NCBI GenBank assembly: GCA_041621405.1
Contig: JBFKAV010000018.1
Coordinates: 1 to 33,195 of the forward strand
DNA: 33,195 nt
Reading direction: 5' to 3'
DNA from: JBFKAV01 sp041621405
GTDB lineage: Bacteria > Pseudomonadota > Alphaproteobacteria > Rhodobacterales > Rhodobacteraceae
Shown: in pieces, positions 9,414-16,706 of the stretch
How positions within the stretch are numbered: position 1 is the first letter of the stretch
Layout: each line of letters begins with the position of its first letter
Position numbers and translations under genes: made by a program
The notes under the pieces: model-generated
Databases searched by the model: none
The model's input: the letters and a program-made list of their open reading frames with translations, nothing else
Told to the model about the DNA's origin: nothing

Positions 9414-10265
9414 ATGTTCTACGCTCCGAACCACGGGTTCAGCTTCATCCACATCCCGAAATGTGCCGGCAACACAATCGCCAGCGCCCTCGACGGAATT
9501 GCGGCGATACCCGCGGCGAGTGTTGTGGCGGACTGCCCCGAATTTGTGTCAGGCGACGGCAGAGACTGGGCCAACGAAGTTGTCCGCCACCCCAAACTTG
9601 GGCGCATCTACCTCAGCCATCTCCCTCTCTCGATCATGCAGACGCATTTTCCTCAGACGCTTCGACTTATTCTCTCCTCGCAGAGCTTCTCGGTCGTGCG
9701 CGAACCGCGGGCGAGGTTCATTTCGGCACTGATGCAGCGGCTGCGCGAGTTCAAGGGGTATGGCCCGACGGAGATCACGGAATCCGATCTCCGGCGCGAG
9801 GCGCGCGAAGCCGTGGCCTTCCTCGACGGGCGCTCGGCATTCGCCGATCTGCCTTACATCCATTTCAGCAGGCAGACGGACTACCTCGACCTCGGCGGCA
9901 CGCGTGTAGTCTCCGAGGTCTTTCCGATTGACAATCTAGACGCCCTTTGGACGTGGCTCCGTAGTCGCTTCGGGCTGAAAGGGCTGCAGATCACGCAGGC
10001 GAACGTGAGCGTGCAACCGAAACCGGCGCTCAGGGCACTGCTTCGACATGCCAGGCCAGCCTACCGTGCCGCCGTGCCCCGGCCCATCCGCCGGCATGTC
10101 TTCGCCCTGTCGCGCAAGGCGGGCCTGCTGGAAAGGGCCTCGACGAATTATGCCCGGATCGACCTCGGGCACGACATCGACACCTTCATTGCCGACTACT
10201 ATGCCGCCGACGCCGAGGCCCATGATGCGGCCCGTGCGCGCTGGATGCCCGCCCTCGCTAGCTGA
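9414..10265 (+). CDS. Sulfotransferase-family protein
   Basis: This 283-residue protein (from the ATG at 9414) has the two PAPS-binding signatures of sulfotransferases. The 5'-phosphosulfate loop is FIHIPKCAGNTIASAL at residues 11-26, and the 3'-phosphate segment VVREPRARFIS at 94-104 contains the expected Arg (96) and Ser (104). It would move a sulfuryl group from PAPS to an unknown acceptor, probably a glycan. No membrane segment is evident. The frame stays open upstream to a TTG at 9345, but neither start has a well-spaced ribosome-binding site, and 9414 places the PAPS loop near the N-terminus as is usual. GC over 9361-9660 is 58% (175/300), far below its neighbours, which suggests transfer. 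Confidence 0.78.
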   Translation: MFYAPNHGFSFIHIPKCAGNTIASALDGIAAIPAASVVADCPEFVSGDGRDWANEVVRHPKLGRIYLSHLPLSIMQTHFPQTLRLILSSQSFSVVREPRARFISALMQRLREFKGYGPTEITESDLRREAREAVAFLDGRSAFADLPYIHFSRQTDYLDLGGTRVVSEVFPIDNLDALWTWLRSRFGLKGLQITQANVSVQPKPALRALLRHARPAYRAAVPRPIRRHVFALSRKAGLLERASTNYARIDLGHDIDTFIADYYAADAEAHDAARARWMPALAS

Positions 10266-10285
10266 CGTGGGATGTCCGGGCGGGC

Positions 10286-11578
10286 TCAGCCTACCCGCGT
10301 ACCTGCCACCCAGACCGCCTCGATTGCCCTGTCGTCGCCCATCATGATCGTGGGGAAGAGCGCCTCCCAAATGTCGTCGGCCCGCGCCGACCGCTGGGCG
10401 ATGGCGGGGGTGGAGGCGAGGTCGATGGCGATCAGGTCGGCCTCGATCCCGGGCGCGAGCGTGCCGATCCGGTCGGCCACGCCCAGCGCCTCGGCCGAGC
10501 CCCGGGTGGCGAGCCACCATAGCTGGGCAGGGTGGAGCGCGGTGCCGCGCAGCTGGGCGATCTCGTAGGCCGCGGCCATGGTGCGGAGCATCGAGAAGGA
10601 CGAGCCGCCGCCGGTGTCGGTGGCGAGCCCCACCCGCTGCCCCTCGGCCTTCAGGCCAGACAGGTCGAACAGGCCCGAGCCGATGAACGTGTTGGAGGTC
10701 GGGCAGTGGATCAGCGCGGCCCCCGCCTCCTTCAGCCGGGCGCGTTCGCGCTCGGTGAGGTGGATCGCGTGGCCGTAGAGCCCGCGCGCGCCGAGGAGCC
10801 CGGCTGCCTCGTAGGTGTCGAGGTAGTCGAGCGCCTCAGGGAAGAGCGACTTGACCCAGGCGATCTCGTCCAGCTGCTCGGAAAGATGGGTCTGCATTAG
10901 GCAGTCTGGGTGCTCGGACCAAAGCGCGCCCAGCGCGGCGAGCTGCTCGCGCGTCGAGGTGGGCGAGAAGCGGGGGGTGACGACGTAGGAGAGCCGGCCT
11001 GCCCCATGCCATTTCTCCAGCAGCCGCTTGCTGTCGTCGTAGGCCGATTGGGCGGTGTCGCAGAGGCCCTCGGGGGCGTTCCGGTCCATGCAGGTCTTGC
11101 CGGCATAGGCGCGCACTCCCCGCCTCGAGGCCTCGGTGAAGAAGGCCTCGACGCTTTCGGGGTGGATCGTGCAGTAGCTTACAACCGTGGTCGTGCCGTG
11201 GGCAAGCGTGAGGTCGAAGTAGCGCCGGGCGATCTCGGCGGCGTAGGCGGGTTCGGAGAACCGCATCTCCTCGGGGAAGGTATAGGTGTTGAGCCAGTCG
11301 ATGAGCCGCAGGCCCCAGCTGGCGATCATCGCCGTCTGGGGGTAGTGGGCGTGGGCATCGACGAAGCCCGGGGAAATGAGCGCCGTGCCCATGTCCTCGA
11401 CCTCGGCCTCCGGGTGCGCGGCGCGGAGCCGCTCGGCGGGGCCGACGTCGGCGATCCGGCCGTCATCGACGAGCACAGCGCCGTGCCGCTCGTGGCGCGC
11501 CGCCTCGGCGGGCGGCACCGCGAAGGGATCGGCGTCGAAGGCCAGGGTCTGGCCGAGAATCAGGCGGCGCGTGGTCAT
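10286..11578 (-). CDS. guaD: Guanine deaminase
   Basis: This 430-residue amidohydrolase converts guanine to xanthine and ammonia in purine salvage and catabolism. Metal ligands are visible: H76 and H78 (PGFVDAHAHYPQ), H231 (QTHLSEQ, with E234), H270 (GHAIHLTERE) and D321 (ATDTGGGSSFSML). The last motif is characteristic of guanine deaminase rather than of other amidohydrolases. The length matches bacterial GuaD. The frame is open about 700 bases further upstream, but that part is antisense to mgtE; the ATG at 11578 gives the standard N-terminus. It is divergent from mgtE. No xanthine dehydrogenase or other purine genes are in view. Confidence 0.94.
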   Translation of the reverse strand: MTTRRLILGQTLAFDADPFAVPPAEAARHERHGAVLVDDGRIADVGPAERLRAAHPEAEVEDMGTALISPGFVDAHAHYPQTAMIASWGLRLIDWLNTYTFPEEMRFSEPAYAAEIARRYFDLTLAHGTTTVVSYCTIHPESVEAFFTEASRRGVRAYAGKTCMDRNAPEGLCDTAQSAYDDSKRLLEKWHGAGRLSYVVTPRFSPTSTREQLAALGALWSEHPDCLMQTHLSEQLDEIAWVKSLFPEALDYLDTYEAAGLLGARGLYGHAIHLTERERARLKEAGAALIHCPTSNTFIGSGLFDLSGLKAEGQRVGLATDTGGGSSFSMLRTMAAAYEIAQLRGTALHPAQLWWLATRGSAEALGVADRIGTLAPGIEADLIAIDLASTPAIAQRSARADDIWEALFPTIMMGDDRAIEAVWVAGTRVG

Positions 11579-11645
11579 CGGGTACAAGCTTAGGAACCCG
11601 CGCGCCGGAAGGACAGCACGAGTTCCCGGGCAGGGCGCCGAGCAG

Positions 11646-11673
11646 TTGCCCCGCCCGGCGGTTCCGCTAAGGT
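11646..11673 (+). promoter_or_regulatory. Predicted mgtE promoter
   Basis: -35 TTGCCC (11646-11651), 16-base spacer, -10 TAAGGT (11668-11673), ending 25 bases before the mgtE ATG. The leader is too short for an M-box magnesium riboswitch, and none is seen in the 120-base divergent gap. Confidence 0.35.
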
Positions 11674-11698
11674 CTGGCGAGCGAGCGGAGGGGCGGGC

Positions 11699-13081
11699 AT
11701 GGCCGAGGCCGGGGACGAGACCGAGGAGCGCGAGGAGGACGTCTACGACCTCGATAGCGCGACCGTCGAAGCAGTGCTCGAAGCGGTGGAGCTGGGCGAC
11801 GCGGCCCGCGTCACCGAGCTCCTCGACCCGCTCCATGCCGCCGACATCGCCGACATCCTCGAACAGATCGGCCCCGACGACCGGCGTGCGCTGATCGCGC
11901 TCTGGTCGGGGCAGATCGACGGCGAGATCCTGTCCGAGCTGGAGGAGACAGTCCGCGAGGAGGTCATCGCGGTCCTGCCGCCCGAGGTCCTGGCCGAGGC
12001 GGTCCGCGAGCTCGAATCCGACGACGTGGTCGACCTGCTCGAGGACCTCGAGGCGCCGACTCAGGAGCTGATCCTCGGGTCGCTCGGGGATGCCGACCGG
12101 GCCGCGGTGGAGCAGTCGCTCACCTATCCCGAGCAGTCCGCCGGCCGGCTGATGCAGCGCGAGGTTGTGACCGCCCCCGAGCACTGGACGGTGGGCGATG
12201 CGATCGACTTCCTGCGCCGCGCCGACTGGCTGCCCGAGCAGTTCTACCACGTCGTCCTCGTCGATCCCAGGCACCGGCCGACGGGCTACGTGACGCTAGG
12301 CAAACTCCTCTCGTCGAAGCGGGCGGTCAGGCTGGCCGACATCATCGAGGAGAGCTTCCGCACCATCGGCGCCGACGAGGACGAGGAGGACGTCGCCTAT
12401 GCCTTCAACCAGTATCACCTGATCTCGGCGCCGGTGGTGGACGCCGACGGCCGCCTCGTCGGCGTGATCACGATCGACGACGCCATGTCGGTCTTGGACG
12501 AGGAGGCCGAGGAGGACATCCTGCGGCTCGCCGGCGTTGGCGACGAGAGCCTGGCCGACGCGGTCTTCGACACCGCCAAGCTGCGCTTCGTCTGGCTGTT
12601 CGTGAACCTCTTGACGGCGATCCTCGCGTCGGTGGTGATCGGGCTCTTCGCCGACACCATCGAGACCTACGTGGCGCTCGCGGTGCTGATGCCGATCGTC
12701 GCGTCGATGGGCGGCAATGCCGGCACCCAGTCGATGACGGTGGCCGTGCGCTCGATCGCCACGCGCGACCTGACGGTGCGCAACGCCTGGCGCGTGATCC
12801 GGCGCGAGATCGCGGTCGGGGCGCTGAACGGCTTGGGCTTCGGCGTGATCATGGCGGGCGTGGCCGGGGTCTGGTTCGGGGTGCCGATGCTGTCGGTCGT
12901 GATCGCCGTGGCCATGCTCCTGACGCTGATGGCGGCGGCGCTCGGCGGTATCGTGATCCCGATCGTGCTGGACCATTTCGGCGTCGACCCGGCGCTGGCC
13001 TCAGGGCCGTTCGTGACGACGGTCACCGACGTGGTGGGCTTCTTCGCCTTCCTCGGTCTCGCCGCGGCGCTATTGCTGTGA
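11699..13081 (+). CDS. mgtE: Magnesium transporter MgtE
   Basis: This 460-residue inner-membrane Mg2+ channel has the standard layout. An acidic helical MgtE_N superhelix covers about residues 25-130 (repeated DIADILEQ, VVDLLEDLEAP). A CBS-domain pair covers about 150-270 and gates the pore by binding Mg2+. Five membrane helices run from about 295 to the end. The signature SMGGNAGTQSMTVAVRSIATRDL, near residue 338, is specific to the MgtE pore family. The ATG is preceded by GGAGGGG. The gene is divergent from guaD with its own promoter candidate. Nothing is truncated. Confidence 0.95.
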   Translation: MAEAGDETEEREEDVYDLDSATVEAVLEAVELGDAARVTELLDPLHAADIADILEQIGPDDRRALIALWSGQIDGEILSELEETVREEVIAVLPPEVLAEAVRELESDDVVDLLEDLEAPTQELILGSLGDADRAAVEQSLTYPEQSAGRLMQREVVTAPEHWTVGDAIDFLRRADWLPEQFYHVVLVDPRHRPTGYVTLGKLLSSKRAVRLADIIEESFRTIGADEDEEDVAYAFNQYHLISAPVVDADGRLVGVITIDDAMSVLDEEAEEDILRLAGVGDESLADAVFDTAKLRFVWLFVNLLTAILASVVIGLFADTIETYVALAVLMPIVASMGGNAGTQSMTVAVRSIATRDLTVRNAWRVIRREIAVGALNGLGFGVIMAGVAGVWFGVPMLSVVIAVAMLLTLMAAALGGIVIPIVLDHFGVDPALASGPFVTTVTDVVGFFAFLGLAAALLL

Positions 13082-13163
13082 GCGTGCGGGTGCGTTTTGC
13101 GGACCAAGGGCCTTGCGCTCCGGCCGGCGGCGCCGAACCGGCCAAGCCACGAAGGGGGCGGCC

Positions 13164-13718
13164 ATGAGCCTGACCGACGCCAAGGCCGCGGCCCGCAAGG
13201 CCGCATTCGCACGCCGAAAGGCGGCATTCGGCGCCGGCGACCGGGGTGCAGGCGCGACACGGCTCGCGGAGGTGCTGGCGCCGGAGGCCGGCAGGGTGCT
13301 GGCGGGCTACATGGCGATGCGCACCGAGATCGACCCCACGCCCGCTATGGTGGCGCACGCCGGCCCGGTTTGCGTGCCGGTGATCCAGGGCAAGGGGCTG
13401 GCGCTGCGGTTCCGCGAATGGAGCCCCGTCGCCGCCATGGTCGAGGGCGCGTTCGGCGCGCTGATCCCGGCCTCGGGGGCCTGGCTGGTGCCGGCGGTGC
13501 TGATCGTGCCGCTCGTCGCCTTCGACCGGCGCGGCTATCGCCTAGGCTACGGCGGCGGCTTCTACGACCGCACACTGGAGCACCTGCGCGCCGAGGGCCC
13601 GGTCCTCGCCGTCGGCTTCGCCTGGGCGGCGCAGGAGGACCCCGCGCTGCCGATCGAGCCGACCGACCAAAGGCTCGACCTGATCGTCACCGAGCGCGAG
13701 GTCATCCGGCCGGGCTAG
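13164..13718 (+). CDS. 5-formyltetrahydrofolate cyclo-ligase
   Basis: This 184-residue cytoplasmic enzyme uses ATP to convert 5-formyl-THF to 5,10-methenyl-THF, returning the storage form to one-carbon metabolism. The conserved ATP/folate loop RRGYRLGYGGGFYDRTL lies near residue 125. The N-terminal basic helix with Lys/Arg repeats (KAAARKAAFARRKAAF) is typical. The start at 13164 follows GAAGGGGG; an in-frame ATG at 13113 lacks such support. The TAG stop shares the sequence CTAG with the stop of the convergent hydrolase gene. Confidence 0.93.
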   Translation: MSLTDAKAAARKAAFARRKAAFGAGDRGAGATRLAEVLAPEAGRVLAGYMAMRTEIDPTPAMVAHAGPVCVPVIQGKGLALRFREWSPVAAMVEGAFGALIPASGAWLVPAVLIVPLVAFDRRGYRLGYGGGFYDRTLEHLRAEGPVLAVGFAWAAQEDPALPIEPTDQRLDLIVTEREVIRPG

Positions 13719-14830
13719 GAGCCGCCCTCGGCGAGGAAGCCCAGGACCAGCGCGTTGATCTCCTCCGGGCTTTCGGCCGCCATCAGGTGCCCGGCCTCCA
13801 CGACCGCGACCCGGGCATTCGGTATTCCGGCCACGCGGGCCCGGGCGGCCTCGGGATCGCCCACGACGTTGTCGCGGGTGCCGAAGACAAAGAGCATCGG
13901 ATGGCTCATCGCGGCCCACGCCTCGCCGCTGAACGGCCAAGGTGCCACCTTGGCCGGCAGCGTGCCCGACATCACCAGCGGGAACCATTCGGAGAAGTCA
14001 GACTGGAAGTCGGCATCGCCGCTGAATGCCCAGCGGAAGGTGGCCGCCAGCACCGGCCTGATCGGGAAGAGCTGCGCCAAGGTGATCCGCGCCGCGGCGC
14101 CGAGCGTGCCGGAGAGCCCCATAGGTCCGAGCAGCACCAGCCGTCCTACCCGTTCGGGATGGCCGCGGGCGAGGTTCAGGGCGATGAAGCCGCCCTCCGA
14201 GGCGCCGACGACGTCGGCGCGCTCCAGCCCCAGCAGGTCCATCACCTCGGCGTAGTGGTCGGCCTGGTCGGAAGGTGAATGCATCCGGGTGCCGAGATCG
14301 GCATAGGCGCTGAGGCCCGCGTCGCCGATCAGGTCGATGGCGTAGACCCGCCGAGCGCGGCTGAGGTCCTCGATGTTGTAGACCCAGGACCAGCTCGACA
14401 CCGCCGCGGCGTGCAGGAGCAGCAGGGGCGGCGCCTCCTCCGGGCCGGAGACGATGACGTGGACCCGGCCGAGGCTCGTGTCGAGGAACCGGCTCTCGTG
14501 CGGCACCGGCCAGGCGGCGAGCTTTTCGGCGTAGAGCCGCTCGATCTCTGCCGCCACCGAGGGGCTGTTGTAGATCGAGGGCCGCGGCGCGCCGGAGAGC
14601 CACCAGAGCAGGAGCCCGGCGGTGATCAGGAAGGCGCCGACGCGGGCGAGCGGCGGGAACGGCAGGCCGATGGCGCGGGAGAAAAGGCGGCCGAGGCCCG
14701 GTACGCAGAGCGCCGCGAAGGCGGCGAAGATCAGCGCGCCGCCCCAGCTTTGACGCAGGCCCATGGACACGGCGAGCGCCAGGAACACGAGGGCGCAGAG
14801 GCCGGTGAAGAGTGCGAAGAGCGCGCGCAT
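13715..14830 (-). CDS. Membrane-anchored alpha/beta hydrolase
   Basis: This 371-residue protein has about three hydrophobic segments (roughly residues 1-24, 30-46 and 64-79) followed by an alpha/beta-hydrolase domain from about residue 120. The catalytic triad is visible as Ser211 in the elbow GASEGG, Asp320 in FGTRDNVVGD and His348 in EAGHLM. The oxyanion region LLLLHAAAVSSWSW follows the first strands. The catalytic domain probably lies on one face of the inner membrane; which one cannot be told. The substrate is unknown; esterase, lipase and C-C hydrolase functions all fit. The gene is convergent with the cyclo-ligase gene and divergent from the YmdB-like gene across 110 bases. Confidence 0.82.
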   Translation of the reverse strand: MRALFALFTGLCALVFLALAVSMGLRQSWGGALIFAAFAALCVPGLGRLFSRAIGLPFPPLARVGAFLITAGLLLWWLSGAPRPSIYNSPSVAAEIERLYAEKLAAWPVPHESRFLDTSLGRVHVIVSGPEEAPPLLLLHAAAVSSWSWVYNIEDLSRARRVYAIDLIGDAGLSAYADLGTRMHSPSDQADHYAEVMDLLGLERADVVGASEGGFIALNLARGHPERVGRLVLLGPMGLSGTLGAAARITLAQLFPIRPVLAATFRWAFSGDADFQSDFSEWFPLVMSGTLPAKVAPWPFSGEAWAAMSHPMLFVFGTRDNVVGDPEAARARVAGIPNARVAVVEAGHLMAAESPEEINALVLGFLAEGGS

Positions 14831-14940
14831 GGGGTCCGGTCTCGGTCTCGGTGCGAAGCCTAGCCGCTTCCCGCGCCCGGCTTCAAGGCCCGGCCGAGAT
14901 CGCGCTTGCCAGTGCTGCCGCTCGCCCCTAGGCAGGGGAG

Positions 14941-15753
14941 ATGCGACTTCTCTTTCTCGGCGATGTGGTGGGACGCGCCGGGCGCCGCGAGGTGACCGAA
15001 CGGCTGCCCAAGTTGCGCGAGGCCTGGGGCCTCGATTTCGTGGTCGTGAACGGCGAGAACGCGACGAACGGCATCGGGCTTTCGCCCGAACACGCGCGCG
15101 CCCTGTTCGCGGCGGGGGCCGACTGCGTGACCCTCGGCGACCATGCCTTCGACCAGAAGGAGATGCTCTCGGCCATCGACGGCGAGCCGCGGCTGCTGCG
15201 CCCGATCAACTTCGCCAAGGTCGCGCCGGGCAAGGGCTGGCGGCTCTACACGCTCGCCGACGGGCGCAAGGTTGTGGTGGCGCAGGTGCTGGGCCAGGTG
15301 TTCATGAAGCGGCCCTTCGACGATCCGTTCTCGGCCATTGAGCCGGTGCTGAAGGCGCATCCCCGCGGCGGCCTCGCCCAGGCGGTGATCGTCGACATGC
15401 ATTGCGAGGCGACGAGCGAGAAGATGGCGATGGGTCACTGGTGCGACGGCCGCGCCTCGGCGGTGATCGGCACCCATACCCACGTGCCCACCGCCGACGC
15501 GATGATCCTGTCCGGAGGCACCGGCTACATCACCGACGCCGGCATGTGCGGCGACTACAACTCGGTGATCGGCATGGACAAGGCCGAGCCGATGCGCCGC
15601 TTTATCACCGGAATGGCGAAGGAGCGCTTCACCCCGGCGAACGGCGCGGCGACGCTGGCCGGGCTCTACATCGAGACCGACGACAAGTCCGGCCGGGCCA
15701 AGAGGCTGGCGCCGGTGCGACAGGGCGGGCTCTTGCCCGAGGCTGTGCCTTGA
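14941..15753 (+). CDS. YmdB-like metallophosphoesterase (TIGR00282 family)
   Basis: This 270-residue protein matches the calcineurin-like YmdB family, which hydrolyses 2',3'-cyclic nucleotides in Bacillus. Likely metal ligands are D8 (FLGDVVGRAGR), E39 (VVNGENATNG), the His of DMHCEATSEK and the histidines of GTHTHVPTAD; GMCGDYNSVIG is also conserved. At residues 67-68 the sequence reads GDHAFD, where the family normally has an Asn (GNH) coordinating the metals, an unusual substitution. The ATG is preceded by AGGCAGGGGAG. It begins a tight run with the EamA and SLC13 genes, each start overlapping the previous stop. The cellular role in alphaproteobacteria is not established. Confidence 0.9.
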   Translation: MRLLFLGDVVGRAGRREVTERLPKLREAWGLDFVVVNGENATNGIGLSPEHARALFAAGADCVTLGDHAFDQKEMLSAIDGEPRLLRPINFAKVAPGKGWRLYTLADGRKVVVAQVLGQVFMKRPFDDPFSAIEPVLKAHPRGGLAQAVIVDMHCEATSEKMAMGHWCDGRASAVIGTHTHVPTADAMILSGGTGYITDAGMCGDYNSVIGMDKAEPMRRFITGMAKERFTPANGAATLAGLYIETDDKSGRAKRLAPVRQGGLLPEAVP

Positions 15754-16706
15754 GCGAAAGGCTGGGGCTCCTCGGCCTGCTGTTCCTTCTGGGCGCCGGC
15801 TGGGGCACCACGATGCCCCTGACCAAGGTGGCGGTCTCAACCGGGCACGGGCCCCTGGGGCTGATCTTCTGGCAGCTGGTCATCGGCGTCCTGATCCTCG
15901 GCGCGATCCAGCTTTGCCGCCGCCGCCCCCTGGCGCTCGGCCGCGGGCCGCTCCTGGTCTACCTCGTCATAGCGCTTTCCGGGACCCTCCTGCCGAACTC
16001 GGCCTCCTACGTTGCCGCGCGGCACCTGCCGGCGGGGATCCTGTCGATCGCCATCGCCTCGGTGCCGATGCTGGCCTTTCCGATGGCTTTGGCACTCGGG
16101 GTCGACCGCTTCGGCTGGGCGCGGCTCGCCGGCCTCGTGCTGGGGCTCCTCGGCGTGGTCCTGATCGCGCTGCCCGAGGCGAGCCTGCCGGACCCCGGCA
16201 TGGCCGCCTGGATCCCGCTCGCCCTCGTCGCGCCGCTCTTCTACGCCGTCGAGGGCAACTACGTCGCGCGCTGGGGCACTGCCGGCTGCGGCGCGATCGG
16301 GGTTCTGCTCGGCGCCTCGCTCCTGGGCGCCGCGCTGGCGGCGCCTCTGGCACAAGCCTCGGGCCAGTGGATCGACCCGCTCGACGGTGTCGGCCGGGCC
16401 GAGGCGGCGCTGATCCTCTCTGCCACGATTCACGCCTTGGCCTATGCCGGCTACGTCTGGCTCATCGGCCGCTCCGGTGCCGTCTTCGCTGCACAGGTCG
16501 CCTACATCGTGACCGGCACCGGCGTGCTCTGGTCGATGATCCTCCTCGGAGAGCGCTATTCGGGCTGGGTCTGGCTCGCGCTCGCGGCGATGATGGCCGG
16601 CCTGTTCCTCATCCAGCCGCGGCCGAAGGACGCGCTTGCCAGCCCGGCGCTGGCCGCTAAGGATAGCCCCCCAGTCGGCCCGTCACCGCGCGAAAGAGGA
16701 TCATGA
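15750..16706 (+). CDS. EamA/DMT-family transporter
   Basis: This 318-residue membrane protein has about ten hydrophobic segments and two EamA repeats, the second carrying VAYIVTGTGVLWSMILLGERYSG at the conserved position. The start is taken as the TTG at 15750, overlapping the TGA of the YmdB-like gene, with GAGG eight bases upstream. It yields SERLGLLGLLFLLGAGWGTT, a standard first helix. No ATG is available nearby in frame. The stop overlaps the next ATG as ATGA, so all three genes are probably translationally coupled. It is distinct in sequence from the EamA protein at 4017-4925. The substrate is unknown; the C-terminal tail is polar and probably cytoplasmic. Confidence 0.87.
   Translation: MSERLGLLGLLFLLGAGWGTTMPLTKVAVSTGHGPLGLIFWQLVIGVLILGAIQLCRRRPLALGRGPLLVYLVIALSGTLLPNSASYVAARHLPAGILSIAIASVPMLAFPMALALGVDRFGWARLAGLVLGLLGVVLIALPEASLPDPGMAAWIPLALVAPLFYAVEGNYVARWGTAGCGAIGVLLGASLLGAALAAPLAQASGQWIDPLDGVGRAEAALILSATIHALAYAGYVWLIGRSGAVFAAQVAYIVTGTGVLWSMILLGERYSGWVWLALAAMMAGLFLIQPRPKDALASPALAAKDSPPVGPSPRERGS

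Noticed and set aside
11579..11698. M-box magnesium riboswitch before mgtE
   Set aside because: The gap is only 120 bases, is shared with a divergent gene and contains a promoter 26 bases from the ATG, leaving no room for an M-box.
11579..12274. Upstream extension of guanine deaminase
   Set aside because: It is antisense to mgtE and would add over 230 residues with no counterpart in GuaD proteins; the ATG at 11578 gives the normal N-terminus.
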